64,000 nucleotides of DNA from Roseovarius sp. MMSF_3359 (GCF_030733385.1 NZ_JASHJC010000002.1:390468-454467), one strand, 5' to 3'; shown: positions 36,544 to 47,300, counted from the stretch's first letter. Made by a program: numbers and translations. Notes: generated by a model from the letters alone, not told the origin.

Positions 36544-36614
36544 TTGGCGCAGCTTTGGCGCAATTAGCTTGAATTCCCCCTCGCCAAACCGGGAAAGTTC
36601 CGAATATTATTCGA
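36544..36614. promoter_or_regulatory. Divergent ald / Lrp control region
   Basis: Two direct copies of TTGGCGCA lie at 36544-36551 and 36555-36562, exactly 11 bp apart. Further on, CCGAATATTATTCGA (36600-36614) is an inverted repeat that fits the E. coli Lrp consensus YAGHAWATTWTDCTR at 13 of 15 positions. These are candidate sites for the adjacent Lrp-family regulator. Confidence 0.45.
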
Positions 36615-36648
36615 TGATTGACATCTTTATGCGAAAGGTCTTGCGCAA

Positions 36649-37107
36649 ATGTCCCTGGACCCGATTGATCGTCGCCTGCTTGGTGAATTGCAACGGCGTG
36701 GTAGAATCTCCAACGCGGACCTGGCGGAGAAGGTCAACCTGTCGGCCAGCGCCTGCCACCGCCGCGTGCAACGGCTGGAGGCCGAAGGGTTTATCCGCAA
36801 CTACGTGGCCCTTCTGGATGCGCGCAAGATGGGGGTGCCTGCGACGATCTTTGTCGAGATCACCTTGTCCACGCAGGCCGACGATGTTCTGGAAGCCTTC
36901 GAGAAGGCAGTGCAGCGGATCCCCGATGTGCTTGAATGCCATCTGACCGCGGGGGCGGCTGATTACATCCTCAAGGTCGTGGCGGAAGATACCGAAGATT
37001 TTGCGCGGATACACCGGCAATACCTGACCCGGCTGCCCGGCGTCGCCAAGATGCAGTCGAGTTTTGCATTGCGAACCGTTTTCAAGACAACCGCCTTGCC
37101 GGTCTAA
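36649..37107 (+). CDS. Lrp/AsnC family transcriptional regulator
   Basis: This 152-aa protein has the standard layout: DNA-binding domain with DPIDRRLLGELQRRGRISNA, LAEKVNLSASACHRRVQRLE, then the RAM ligand-binding domain (GVPATIFVEITLST, ECHLTAGAADYILKVVAED). It likely responds to an amino acid, probably alanine, and controls the divergent ald gene, as AldR-type regulators do. A hairpin follows the stop codon. Confidence 0.93.
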   Translation: MSLDPIDRRLLGELQRRGRISNADLAEKVNLSASACHRRVQRLEAEGFIRNYVALLDARKMGVPATIFVEITLSTQADDVLEAFEKAVQRIPDVLECHLTAGAADYILKVVAEDTEDFARIHRQYLTRLPGVAKMQSSFALRTVFKTTALPV

Positions 37108-37117
37108 AAAACCAAAG

Positions 37118-37147
37118 AGGCCCCGGTGACGTCACCGAGGCCCCCTC
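37118..37147 (+). terminator. Hairpin after the Lrp-family gene
   Basis: The palindrome CGGTGACGTCACCG is extended by GAGGCC/GAGGCC-type outer pairs, forming a long GC-rich hairpin 10 bases after the stop. There is no good T-run afterwards, so termination may be weak. Confidence 0.5.
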
Positions 37148-37320
37148 ATGCACATCCTCTTCCGTGAGCAGTGGATTTGTGCACCCTTACTGTTGACCCC
37201 CAAAGGCTTGCGCCTCAACTTGTTACACCTGCAATATGCGGGGTGGCGGCGATGGTTTCATGGGGAAAAAACAACCAACGCGCCCCGTAAGGAAATCCTT
37301 ACCTTCGGCCGCGCGTGCAA

Positions 37321-37349
37321 AAAAAGCCCCGCACAATCCGGGGCTTTTT
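37321..37349 (-). terminator. Intrinsic terminator of the SGNH hydrolase gene
   Basis: AAAAAGCCCCG and CGGGGCTTTTT form an 11-bp stem around CACAATC. Read on the minus strand it ends in a T-run and lies 20 bases after the hydrolase stop. The A-run on the other side makes it usable in both directions. Confidence 0.85.
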
Positions 37350-37369
37350 GAGAAGGTTTATGGTACGGC

Positions 37370-38383
37370 TCAGGCGCTGCGGCGACGTGCGGCGAAGCCC
37401 AGACCGGCCAGTGCGCTCAACAAGAGCGGAAGCCCCGCCGGGACCGGCACGGACGAGAGCTTAGTCCCAACGGCTTCGGCAAATAGTTCATGCGCTTTTG
37501 CGTTCGGATGAACCCCGTCAACAAAGAGCAGCGTATTGGGATCGGTGCCGAAATCCAGGCAACTGCCAGGGTTGGTCACATCGGGGTTCAGCGGCGCGCC
37601 GACGCTCAGCGTGCAGGGCGTCGTGACATCGAAGATGCCATAGCTGAACTGGCCCGTTTCCACATCCTCGATGATCCTGCTCAGGATCCGGTTGGGCTGA
37701 AATCCGATGATGTTGATGCCCTCGTTTTCGAGATCGAGCACATTCATCGCCAGTTGCCAGTTGAACAGCTTCGACGCCTTCGTCGCATCCTTGGCTGCAT
37801 CGCCGGAGAATGCTGGGCTGGCGCCGATATCCGGCAGGTTCACGACCAGGAAGTCGTCGAACACGCCCGGGTTGATCTTGTTGAGGTTACGAATGCCATC
37901 GGCCACCGCGTTGGCGGCATCAATCGGGCTGAAGCCCTGAAAGATATCATTTGCCCCGAACCAGACCGACAACAGTGGGTTCGTGCCGGGGGCCGGTGCG
38001 TCCGGCTTTGTTTCCACGCTGGGCAACACCCGCGTCGGCAAACCAAAACCACCCGCAATTGCACCGGAGAAGGTGGCGACCTGCCCCGCAAAGGTCGACA
38101 GCGGCACCGCAGGATTGAAACCGGTCGCCGTCGCGCCACCAAGCGCCAGATTGCCAGTGTCATGACCCGCCGCGATGAACTGGTCTTCGATCCGTTCGGC
38201 CCAGACCAGACCGTTCGAGAAGCGTCCACCAAAACTCGGCGGATCCAGCTGGGTGAACTTCCCGTCGTCGCTCAGGCTGTCACCGAAGCTGTAGAACCCC
38301 GTATAGATATCCGTGAAACTGGCCGCATGCGCTGCGCCGCTCAGTCCGACCGCCATTGCGGCCGCGTACAAAACCTTCATCAT
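37370..38383 (-). CDS. SGNH/GDSL hydrolase with VPLPA-CTERM-like sorting tail
   Basis: This 337-aa protein has a signal peptide (about residues 1-20, ending GAAHAA) and a GDSL-type block FYSFGDSLSDDGKF with the nucleophilic serine. Further blocks are ALGGATATG, SVWFGANDIFQG (block III Asn) and FVDGVHPNAKAHELFA carrying the C-terminal Asp-x-x-His dyad. The extreme C-terminus SVPVPAGLPLLLSALAGLGF plus AARRRSA is a VPLPA-CTERM-type tail: short motif, hydrophobic helix, basic cluster. That predicts processing by a rhodobacterial exosortase-like system and surface location. It resembles extracellular esterases/lipases; substrate unknown. Confidence 0.88.
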   Translation of the reverse strand: MMKVLYAAAMAVGLSGAAHAASFTDIYTGFYSFGDSLSDDGKFTQLDPPSFGGRFSNGLVWAERIEDQFIAAGHDTGNLALGGATATGFNPAVPLSTFAGQVATFSGAIAGGFGLPTRVLPSVETKPDAPAPGTNPLLSVWFGANDIFQGFSPIDAANAVADGIRNLNKINPGVFDDFLVVNLPDIGASPAFSGDAAKDATKASKLFNWQLAMNVLDLENEGINIIGFQPNRILSRIIEDVETGQFSYGIFDVTTPCTLSVGAPLNPDVTNPGSCLDFGTDPNTLLFVDGVHPNAKAHELFAEAVGTKLSSVPVPAGLPLLLSALAGLGFAARRRSA

Positions 38384-38473
38384 CGCCCTCCTCCCGCGAG
38401 ATAGAATCGAAGAGAGTTAACGTGGTGCCGCCGCGTTTGGCCAAGGTTTTGCGAAAAGACGTTACGTCACACG

Positions 38474-38508
38474 AAAAAGGCCCCGGCGTTTCCACCGGGG
38501 CCTTTCGT
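38474..38508 (-). terminator. Intrinsic terminator of pnp
   Basis: AAAGGCCCCGG and CCGGGGCCTTT make a perfect 11-bp stem with loop CGTTTCCA, flanked by further weak pairing. On the minus strand the stem is followed by TTCGTGTG; it lies 17 bases after the pnp stop. Confidence 0.75.
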
Positions 38509-38524
38509 TTCAACGTAACCGCTA

Positions 38525-40666
38525 TCAGGCGTCGTCTTTTTCTTTCTTCTCGGCCTTGACCTCTTCGCCGGTCTCCTGGTCGACGACTTTCATCGACAGG
38601 CGCACCTTGCCGCGGTCATCGAAGCCCAGAAGTTTGACTTTCACTTCCTGACCTTCCTTCAGCACATCCGACGGATGGTTCAGGCGGCGGTTTTCGATCT
38701 GGCTGACGTGAACGAGGCCGTCGCGCTTGCCGAAGAAGTTCACGAAGGCGCCGAAATCGACGATCTTCACGACGGTGCCGGTATAGATGGCCCCTTCCTC
38801 GGGTTCGGCCACGATCGCGTGGATCATGTCATAGGCCTTCTGGATCGAGTCGCCATTGGGCGAAGCGATCTTGATGGTGCCCTCGTCGTTGATATCGACC
38901 TTGGCGCCCGACACTTCGACGATCTCACGGATGACCTTGCCGCCCGATCCGATGACTTCACGGATCTTGTCGGTGGGGATCTGCATGGTTTCGATCCGCG
39001 GTGCATGGACCGAGAAATCGCCCGCCTCAGTAAGGGCTTTCGACATCTCACCCAGAATATGCAGACGGCCTTCCTTGGCCTGTGCCAGGGCGGTTTTCAT
39101 GATCTCGGGCGTGATGCCCGCGACCTTGATGTCCATCTGCAGCGAGGTGATGCCCTTTTCGGTACCGGCCACCTTGAAGTCCATGTCCCCAAGGTGATCT
39201 TCGTCACCCAGGATATCGGTCAGGACCGCATAGTCACCGTCCTCTTCGAGGATCAGACCCATGGCCACACCGGCCACCGGCGCCTTGAGCGGCACACCCG
39301 CATCCATCATCGACAGGGACCCGCCGCAGACCGACGCCATCGAGGACGAGCCGTTGGATTCGGTGATCTCGGACACAACCCGCACGGTGTAGGGGAAGTC
39401 AGTTGCCGCGGGCAGAACCGCCTGCAACGCCCGCCACGCCAGTTTGCCGTGGCCAATCTCGCGGCGACCCGGAGGGCCCACGCGACCGGCTTCACCGACC
39501 GAATAGGGCGGGAAGTTGTAGTGCAGCAGGAAGTTCGATTTGAAATTGCCATGCAGCGCGTCGATGAATTGCTCATCGTCGCCGGTGCCGAGCGTCGTGA
39601 CCACGAGACCCTGTGTCTCGCCACGTGTAAACAGCGCCGAGCCATGGGTCCGCGGCAGAAGGCCGGTTTCGCAAACGATCGGGCGCACGGTGTCAAGCGC
39701 ACGGCCATCAATCCGCTTGCCGGTTTTTACCACGTCACCGCGCAGGATGCCCGCTTCGAGCTTCTTCAGCGCCGAGCTGAGGTTCGCATCTTCCAATTGC
39801 TCTTCGCTCAGGGCTTCCTTGATCGCCTCGCGTGCGGCAGATACGGCGGCGGTGCGTTCCTGCTTGTCGGTGATGGCGAAAGCATCGCGCATCTGCTTTT
39901 CACCGGCGGCTTTCACGGCCTCGTAGAGGTCCGAGTAATCCGGCGGCTGGAAGTCGAACGGCTCTTTCGCGGCTTCTTCGGCCAGCGAGATGATGAGGTC
40001 GATGACCGGCTGGATCTGCTCATGGGCGAAGGTCACGGCGCCGAGCATTTCGTCTTCGGTCAGCTCATATGCCTCGGATTCGACCATCATGACCGCGTCC
40101 TTGGTGCCAGCGACAACCAGATCAAGACGCTGATCGGGGTTGTTGCGCAGCTCGTGCATGTCATCAACGGTCGGGTTCAGGACGTATTCGCCGTCCTCAA
40201 AGCCCACGCGGCAGCCCGCGATCGGGCCGCGGAACGGTGCGCCGGAAATGGTCAGCGCCGCGGAGGCCGCAATCATCGCCACCATGTCGGGGTCATTGAC
40301 CAGATCGTGACTGAGGACCGTACACATGACCAGCACTTCGTTTTTGAAGCCCGGCACAAAGAGCGGACGGATCGGACGGTCGATCAGACGCGCGGTCAGG
40401 GTTTCTTTTTCGGTCGGGCGCGCCTCGCGCTTGAAGAACCCGCCGGGAACCTTACCGGCCGCGTAGTATTTTTCCTGGTAGTGGACCGTCAGCGGGAAGA
40501 AATCCATGCCCGGTTTCGGTGCCTTGGCGAAGGTCACGTTGGCCATGACGCTGGTCTCGCCCAGTGTCGCGATGACCGATCCATCCGCCTGACGGGCAAC
40601 CTTGCCCGTTTCCAGTGTCAGGGTTTCTTCCCCCCACTGAATTGATTTCGTTGAGATATCAAACAT
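38525..40666 (-). CDS. pnp: Polyribonucleotide nucleotidyltransferase (PNPase)
   Basis: This 713-aa enzyme degrades RNA from the 3' end by phosphorolysis. Two RNase PH-like cores are separated by a helical domain, with [14 protein letters not shown] and GEMSKAL marking the second core. A KH domain follows (about residues 555-615, [17 protein letters not shown]) and then an S1 domain (about 623-690, [15 protein letters not shown]). The start [20 protein letters not shown] is typical of alphaproteobacteria and has AGGA upstream. It is separated from rpsO, the usual neighbour. It acts in the cytoplasm in RNA turnover. Confidence 0.98.
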   Translation of the reverse strand: MFDISTKSIQWGEETLTLETGKVARQADGSVIATLGETSVMANVTFAKAPKPGMDFFPLTVHYQEKYYAAGKVPGGFFKREARPTEKETLTARLIDRPIRPLFVPGFKNEVLVMCTVLSHDLVNDPDMVAMIAASAALTISGAPFRGPIAGCRVGFEDGEYVLNPTVDDMHELRNNPDQRLDLVVAGTKDAVMMVESEAYELTEDEMLGAVTFAHEQIQPVIDLIISLAEEAAKEPFDFQPPDYSDLYEAVKAAGEKQMRDAFAITDKQERTAAVSAAREAIKEALSEEQLEDANLSSALKKLEAGILRGDVVKTGKRIDGRALDTVRPIVCETGLLPRTHGSALFTRGETQGLVVTTLGTGDDEQFIDALHGNFKSNFLLHYNFPPYSVGEAGRVGPPGRREIGHGKLAWRALQAVLPAATDFPYTVRVVSEITESNGSSSMASVCGGSLSMMDAGVPLKAPVAGVAMGLILEEDGDYAVLTDILGDEDHLGDMDFKVAGTEKGITSLQMDIKVAGITPEIMKTALAQAKEGRLHILGEMSKALTEAGDFSVHAPRIETMQIPTDKIREVIGSGGKVIREIVEVSGAKVDINDEGTIKIASPNGDSIQKAYDMIHAIVAEPEEGAIYTGTVVKIVDFGAFVNFFGKRDGLVHVSQIENRRLNHPSDVLKEGQEVKVKLLGFDDRGKVRLSMKVVDQETGEEVKAEKKEKDDA

Positions 40667-40951
40667 TTTTACATCCTAGTTGAGAGCACTCCCAGGCGTA
40701 TCCCGGGTCTCCCGTTTCATTGGCGGCCCCATTGCCGCCGACCCCAATCCTAGTCCATGCGCCCGGGGTCAAAAGGCATCACGTCTCAGATGCAGCGGGC
40801 CATACATGAGTTTCGCCCGTATTGGAAGCCATGATGACAATTGCCAGTAGTTTCCACCCGGCGGCAAGCAACCCTGCGGGAGCCATGACACTGTTATCGG
40901 CATCGCCACCATGCTATCGCCAACATCCGACACGTCTCCGGAGAAAAATCA

Positions 40952-41923
40952 ATGGCTGAAAAACACATCCTGCTGATCCATACCGGCGGTACCATCGGCA
41001 TGATCCGCTCGGGCGACGGGTTCACCCCGGCCAAGGGGGTGGTTGAGGCTGAAATATCCCGGCTTCTTTTGAATGAACATGCGGCCCTGAGCATTGAGAT
41101 CGTCGCGTTGGAGCCGCTGATCGACAGTGCAAACGCCACACCGCAGGACTGGAACCGGATCGCCGAGACCATCGTCACTGGATACGGCGCCGCGGACGGG
41201 TTCGTCGTGACCCATGGCACGGACACGCTTGCCTTTACGGCGGCGGCACTGACCCTGGCACTGGAGGGCTTGGCAAAACCAGTGATCCTGACGGGATCCA
41301 TGCTGCCCCTGACCGAGCCGGGCAATGACGGTGCGCGCAACCTGTCGGAGGCGCTTGCGGCGGTGGTTGCTGCGCCATCGGGCGTGTGGGTGCAATTTGC
41401 CGGACGGCTGCTGCATGGTGGCCGAATTCGAAAGACGCATTCGCACTCCTTCGATGCCTTTGCCGAGGTGCCAAGCGAAGCGCCGCCCCGGCGAAGAGGC
41501 GAATTCGGGTTGGTCCGTCATACCTTCGGGTCGCCCGATGTTGCGGTGCTGCCGGTGGTACCCGGCGGGGCAGGCAACCTGCTTCTGCATGCCGCTCAGA
41601 CCTGCGACGGGATGGTCTTACGCTGTTTCGGCTCGGGGACCATCCCCAACACGCCGAATACCGAAGAAGCACTCCGGATTGCCGACGCGCGCGGTGTGCC
41701 CGTGTTGGCAGTGAGCCAGTGCCCTGAAGGCGGCATTGCCCTGGGGACCTACGCCGCCGGTGCCATCCTCGCCCGCTACAACGCGGTCGATGGGCGCGAC
41801 ATGACGATGGAAGCAGGATATGCCAAGATGATCATGGCGTTGAGTGAAAGTGGCGATGCGATGGCGCGGCGGCAGTTTCTCTCTGACCCACTGTGCGGTG
41901 AACTAAACCCGTCGGTGGCTTAG
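40952..41923 (+). CDS. Asparaginase
   Basis: This 323-aa protein belongs to the L-asparaginase family. The two catalytic threonine regions are visible: ILLIHTGGTIGMIRSGDGF (about residues 6-24) and DGFVVTHGTDTLAFTAAAL with the T-D pair. SMLPLTEPGNDGARNLSEAL follows. No signal peptide is present, so a cytoplasmic type I-like enzyme is suggested. It hydrolyses asparagine to aspartate and ammonia. It stands alone after pnp, divergent from it. Confidence 0.92.
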   Translation: MAEKHILLIHTGGTIGMIRSGDGFTPAKGVVEAEISRLLLNEHAALSIEIVALEPLIDSANATPQDWNRIAETIVTGYGAADGFVVTHGTDTLAFTAAALTLALEGLAKPVILTGSMLPLTEPGNDGARNLSEALAAVVAAPSGVWVQFAGRLLHGGRIRKTHSHSFDAFAEVPSEAPPRRRGEFGLVRHTFGSPDVAVLPVVPGGAGNLLLHAAQTCDGMVLRCFGSGTIPNTPNTEEALRIADARGVPVLAVSQCPEGGIALGTYAAGAILARYNAVDGRDMTMEAGYAKMIMALSESGDAMARRQFLSDPLCGELNPSVA

Positions 41924-42379
41924 AAAGGGAAAGGCTGGTTTGCGGACAGAGCCGCCTTTTGCTCGTGCAACCTTTGCTGTCGCAGCATCAATTCGTAATC
42001 GCGGCGTGAGTTCCGCGGCAGTGCGGCGGATTACTCATTTCCGGCCATTCACCGGCACTGCTTTGTACGAGTCCCAAATCGATAATTCGCAGCGCGCAGC
42101 ACAAACGCACAAGGTGCAGAACTTCCTACAGACTAGAGTTATGCTTTGGTGACCGCCCAAAGGACATTCGCTTACAATTTGTTTGTGTCCAGAGTTTCCA
42201 ATAACATTTTATATAGCAGCACCCCCGGAGCACGTGATCTTTAGAACAAAGCCACATGCAGTATGCCCGGGAAGACAGTTTCACCCGCTTGGCTGTGGCC
42301 GGGTACTTCGGGCTCGTCTCAACGTAAAGGAGTCCTTGCAGCATCATGCCAATTCGCGCAATCCACCCGAAGGAAACTA
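41924..42379. other. Gene-poor flank of the low-GC cluster
   Basis: About 456 bases between asparaginase and the four-gene cluster. The sequence turns AT-richer from about 42060. No frame has convincing coding character and no terminal repeat or tRNA remnant is seen, so I cannot place a formal island boundary here. Confidence 0.4.
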
Positions 42380-42961
42380 CTACTCAGCCAACTCTAGACT
42401 CAACAGTAACTGAAACTCCGGATCGAGCGCGAGTGCCCGCGCGACAACGTCCGGCTCGGCTGAAGCCCCGTCCTTGCCACGCAATTCATCCCCATAAATC
42501 CGGTAAACCTCCTGGGCCACGCTCGCCAAAACCTCGGGCATAACGGCCAGTTCCTTGTACCGGTCTTCCCAGATCAGATTGGCAACTTTTTCTGCGATTC
42601 CTCCATCCAGGAACTCCACGACCAAAGCATCGGTATCGGGAGAAGGCCCCTCGGGTCCGGTTAGCTTAGCCACTTTCTCGGGATCCAACATCAAGTTTTG
42701 CGCAACTGCCGCGACCAACCCTGAGAACTCTTCTTCGACGATCACCCGGGCGATGTCATCGGGTTCTCCAATAGCAGAAACCTTTTTGGTCTGCAGTTGC
42801 TGTTCACTTTCTAGCTCTTCCAAATCCTGCGAAATAGCCGCGATAATTGTTTCTGACGCGACTACTTGCTCCTGCATCTCGGCGAGGCGTGTGCCATTGT
42901 AGATGGACATCGCACCGACGCCGACAACCAAACCGCCAAGAACCCAATTCAATAAAGTCAT
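42380..42961 (-). CDS. Membrane-anchored protein with coiled coil, unknown function
   Basis: This 193-aa protein starts with one membrane segment (about residues 4-20, LNWVLGGLVVGVGAMSI), then a probable coiled coil (EMQEQVVASETIIAAISQDL and on to about residue 60). The rest is acidic with no recognised domain. GGGAGTG precedes the ATG. It is the last of four minus-strand genes, 21 bases after the 141-aa membrane protein. Codon and base use look less GC-rich than the flanking metabolic genes. It could be a partner of the secreted 1150-aa protein across the membrane; this is inference. Confidence 0.65.
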   Translation of the reverse strand: MTLLNWVLGGLVVGVGAMSIYNGTRLAEMQEQVVASETIIAAISQDLEELESEQQLQTKKVSAIGEPDDIARVIVEEEFSGLVAAVAQNLMLDPEKVAKLTGPEGPSPDTDALVVEFLDGGIAEKVANLIWEDRYKELAVMPEVLASVAQEVYRIYGDELRGKDGASAEPDVVARALALDPEFQLLLSLELAE

Positions 42962-42982
42962 CTGAACACTCCCAAAAGTTGA

Positions 42983-43408
42983 CTAGCCCGTTTTTGGTAT
43001 ACCAGCTTGACCGGACAAAACGGCCTGAAGCGCTGCAAGCGCGTCTTCACTCGGCAACTGCTCGACAATCAAAATCAACAGCATGGCTTGGGTACTTTCG
43101 CGCGCACTTCGCATCGCAAGCCAGATTAACCCGGTGATCGAAACGCCCGCCGCTCCCGAAATGGCAATAAATGACTGAGGTTGGCTCGCATTAACCGCAA
43201 GCAGGTATAACATCAGCACAAAGACCGCGAGGGTCATAGCCAAGACGACATTGTAAACGCGAGTCGCCCGGGACGCTTCGTCAAATAGTCGATCTCTTAA
43301 AGTGCTGACTTGCTTTGAAGGCGCATCACCACCGAGCGCACGTACCGGGCTAATAACCTCAGCGAGTGTACGTCTGAGCCGTGGGGCAATGTGTTTTGGG
43401 TTTGCCAT
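42983..43408 (-). CDS. Two-helix membrane protein, unknown function
   Basis: This 141-aa protein has a basic N-terminal segment of about 50 residues, then two membrane helices (VVLAMTLAVFVLMLYLLAV near 55-73 and FIAISGAAGVSITGLIWLAM near 79-98), and a short C-terminal cytoplasmic helix. Its ATG directly follows the TAG of the CHAT-like gene, so translation is likely coupled. No family is recognised. In a cluster with a possible caspase-like protein, a small two-helix membrane protein could be an effector or anchor, but that is speculation. Confidence 0.65.
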   Translation of the reverse strand: MANPKHIAPRLRRTLAEVISPVRALGGDAPSKQVSTLRDRLFDEASRATRVYNVVLAMTLAVFVLMLYLLAVNASQPQSFIAISGAAGVSITGLIWLAMRSARESTQAMLLILIVEQLPSEDALAALQAVLSGQAGIPKTG

Positions 43409-44302
43409 CTACGCCTCCAGAATCATCCGACCGTATTCGCGCGACAAGCGCGATCTAAGTGGGATGTAAGGTTGGTGTGAGCGCTGAAGTCGCAGGCACA
43501 ACTCGCGCAGCTCTGGAACGATGCGGTCCAAGAACTTCTGGTCACGGTTCGCAATGATGTATCGGTCGTCGCGATCGCCTTTAAGAGTTTGGGCGAGCGC
43601 AAGAGAATGGCATACACCCAAATCAATAATGCCGGACCAGTTATCTGGGACTTCGGCGGCAAGCGTATCTGCTTTGTGAACACCATCACGAAACTCGATG
43701 GCGTTCCCCGGTGCGATGAAACGCAGAGAAGCATCCAGGGCATCGCGAACGACGCTGACATCTTCTTCGTTCCCAGCCGCGAAATGCTCGATGAAATCGT
43801 TTATGATATCCGCAAGTTCCGAGGCTCTGATCGGCGCGCTAAAGTCAACACCTGCAGGCCAAAACGCCCGCAGCCGATCCATAACGCCGTCAGAGCCGGA
43901 TCTGATATGTTCGAGAACAGCAGCAATCGCTTCATCGTCGAAATCCCACCGCGACAGCGGTGCTTGCCGCCAATGGGCAAGGAAGATGATCACCTGCGCA
44001 CCACATTCAAACGCATTGTTGAAACCGTCCAAGTCGGCCTGATCGAACAGCCTGTCTTCAGGCAAGCCGGCACGTCGAGCCGTCCCAACCAGATCCTCCA
44101 TCAACCGCGCATGTTGTCTGGCAAGGTGTGTCACTGCGCTGCAATTGCTCCCAACTTGGGTTGCCGCGAAATCACCGCGCCCGTCTGTCGGCACCTCCCT
44201 TCTGAACGTGACATCAGCGGTGAAGGTCGCGTCATCCAGTGGCAAACCAACCACCAATGCCAGGTCTTCCGGCCCAACTGGTTTGTGAAAAAGGCTATCC
44301 AT
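43409..44302 (-). CDS. Possible CHAT/caspase-like cysteine peptidase
   Basis: This 297-aa protein has no obvious homologue that I recognise. Two strands followed by candidate catalytic residues appear in the order expected for CHAT domains: GAQVIIFLAHWR with His110 and GIIDLGVCHSLALAQ with Cys231, then DRYIIANRDQKFLDRIVPEL resembling the strand-helix that follows the cysteine. The usual HG after the strand is replaced by HW. I start at ATG 44302, overlapping the upstream gene by 8 bases; a longer frame to 44440 exists. The call is tentative and rests on pattern reading only. Confidence 0.45.
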   Translation of the reverse strand: MDSLFHKPVGPEDLALVVGLPLDDATFTADVTFRREVPTDGRGDFAATQVGSNCSAVTHLARQHARLMEDLVGTARRAGLPEDRLFDQADLDGFNNAFECGAQVIIFLAHWRQAPLSRWDFDDEAIAAVLEHIRSGSDGVMDRLRAFWPAGVDFSAPIRASELADIINDFIEHFAAGNEEDVSVVRDALDASLRFIAPGNAIEFRDGVHKADTLAAEVPDNWSGIIDLGVCHSLALAQTLKGDRDDRYIIANRDQKFLDRIVPELRELCLRLQRSHQPYIPLRSRLSREYGRMILEA

Positions 44303-47300
44303 TTCGTGTTTGCGCCGGGGGCATCGCCTGATCGTTTTCGACAACGTAGAAATCATCAACCGTATCTTGCATTCGCCATAAAAGGCGGGGTGCATCCGAT
44401 GGATCAATGTTGGCTCCGAATTCCAACCGGATTGCTTCAAGTTGTTGCCAAAGGGGCAGTTCTTCGGGGTTGGATCGCGCCATTTCGATCGCCTTTCTTA
44501 GGGCGGCGGCATCGGCATCCGTCGGTTTTCGACCAGGCAGAAAAGCCCTAAGCCGTGCCAGCAAAGGTTGTCCAGACTCCGCCGATTTGTACGAGATGCG
44601 AATTGACGTCGCTAGATATCCCCCGTCGCCAGGAAGATTGCGCAAGGCAATTGTACTTACTTCTGCGTTTGCCCAATCAAAATCAGTGCGCAGAAGCTTT
44701 TTGGCCGCATCCCCTTGGCGTTTAAAGAAGCCAACAGCGATTTTCTTTCCGGTTGCGAAACGGCGGAAAAAGAAACCGCCGCCGCGATTGCCACCATCGC
44801 TTGCCGCCGCGACACGCGTGCCGCCACCGGGGGGCAAACCCATGCCACCGCCACTACCGGCCGTCGGACGTCCAACACCTGAGTATTTGATTGCGGTCAT
44901 GTCCCGCAGAGACAAAGCACCGTCGATGTTGACAATGCGCAATGTGCCGTTTGGAGTTGCATTGCTGTTCGCAACATGTGCAACGATCTCTTCGATGGCG
45001 CGGGGCAAATCCGCTTGGTTCCTGGTGAGAATGGCGACTGGTGGTTTGCCTCCGGGCCAGGACAGCTCGATCGTACCGTTCTCCAGTGTTCGAACGGCCG
45101 CAGCCGCAGTATCGCCGTTCAGCAACGTTGCCAGTTCTTCGGCCTTGCGTGCGTCAAGTGCGACCGCTTGCGAGCGCACAAAAACATGCGATGAATTGGC
45201 CGGTGCCGTCGATACGTCTTCTGGGACCGTTCGAAGCCCGCGTTCCGCAGAAAATGGGCGGCCACTGCGCTGCAATGCAAGAGTGTCGAACGCCTTGATT
45301 GCACGTGTATCATGCGCAAGCGCGGCTTCCACGCGCCGAATAACTTTGCGTTGAAATTGCGGGCCCTCTGACACAAAGCGTCTGAAGTCGCGTTCAAACG
45401 TCCGAGCGACCGTGTGGGCGTTTCCCATTTCCGCCGGATTGAGCCGGATGACCCCATTTTCGGCATCAATCGAAACAGTCCCTTTGGTGACTTTGGTGTC
45501 TGGAACGACGCGCACAGCCCGCCCATCCAGATTGTGTCCGCCGACAGAACCAAAGTCATAAGCGTCGTTGGAAATCACGATGCCGGGCGTCTTGTACACA
45601 GCGTCGGCCACGGGCGGCACGCCTTCGACTACGGCTGCCCATGCCGCATCGCACTCTCCAAAGTCAGGGATCCTGCTCCTCAACTCGTTGGACAGATCAC
45701 TTGCACTTTGAAGCTGCGTATAACGATCCTCGAGCCTTTGTTCCTCTGCTTCAAGAGCATTTTGTTTGGACATCAAGGTGTCTCGCGCGCGTTCGATCCT
45801 GGTCGTCGAACATGTTTGTGTGCGATTGCAACGATCAACCATGTCGTTGAACTGATCGATTTCCGCGTCCAAAATTTCGGCCCGCGCATTGTATCTATCC
45901 ACATCATCATAGAATTCAGTGTAGACTTGCTCTGGATAGGAGATCAGCGTCGCCAACTTCTTAGTGCCGCCAAGTCGCACGGCGGCTTTCTTCAACCGCT
46001 GCACAAGCGCTACCGTTGTCTGGTCTTCTGGTTCAAGCACTTGTCGAAAGCAGTGGTGATCGCTGCCCAGATCGAGCCCAAGTGCATTGTCGACAGAGCC
46101 GGTCTCGGCGCCATTGTACCGCTGCATGTTTACAAGAGCGGCCTCCACCGTCTCAATGTACGCGTTCCACCGACTCTCATAAGCGGTTTGCCCAACCAGC
46201 GGTTCGGTCCGCACTGCCTGAACAGGATAGGCTTGGAAAATAATGTGCAAAGCTGCGTATTGGGCGGCGCGAGCCAAGTAGGGATCACGCAGTCCTGAAA
46301 AGAAATCCCAGTAATCGTTTTCCGCTGCCTTGATGATGTTTTCCGCGGCCCCGTCTATCTCGAAACTTCCATCATCTGGAAAGTAGGATGTCGGCAGCGC
46401 GCCAGTTCTGAACATCGTGAAGATCTTGACCTCACCAAACTCTGCCCAAGACCCAAAACCGGCTGTATTCCAGTTGAAGGTGAGTTGGCTGAAATTCTGG
46501 TTCATCTCGCGCTGAAGACGACTATGAAGGCTGTCAGCATCCGGGTTCCCAAAGGGTTTGGGGTATGGAAAGGCGACATAATTTATACGATTGGCGCTGG
46601 ACCACCCCTTGAGCATCTGGTCCGTGATGTTTAGCAACTGACCGTACTCCGTATGGGTCAACTCGCGGCTCAGCAGTATCGGTGCCCAATCGACCGTCAT
46701 CGAGACTGCATGCAAATAATCCCACATCCCGGCGAGTCCAAGCGGATCTTGCGCCCGATCAGAGGACTCAAGGAATTTGGCCTCAAATGCTTCAACGTTT
46801 TGGGACGAGTGCAACGTCGTCAATAGATCGGGATCTGTAATCTGGCCTGCAAACGGCGCTGTGCGTTGATAGCTTTGGGCAAGATTCTTACTCTGGCCAG
46901 CCGCCAATGTGAAAATCGTATCCAGTCTTAGTGGCGGCATGTTTGGCATGCCAGTTGTTCGCTCTCTGCCGACAAACATCAGCCACTGGCTGTTCGCCCC
47001 GCCGACTGCGGCCCCCAAAAGGGTATCTGTATCCACCACAAAGCGCCGCATGCTCGCGATCGCGTCGTTCAATTCTTTCTGGCGCGGCACAACCAAGACA
47101 ACAAGGCCCGCCGGATCGCTATAATAAACCCCAACCTGCTCTTTGTTCAAAGAGATCGCCCTTTCAGCGTCCGTCAAAGGCGCATCTGTATCGAGCGGGT
47201 CAGATGAGAACGCCACGGCATTCTCACCAAAGAGCCATTCATTCATTGATGCCGCGCTCACCTCTAGGTTTTCTGGACCGACGCGCCTCGGCCCACTGCG

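Noticed and set aside
38675..40645. A 656-codon plus-strand open frame
   Set aside because: It lies fully antisense to pnp, an unmistakable conserved gene, and shows no domain pattern.
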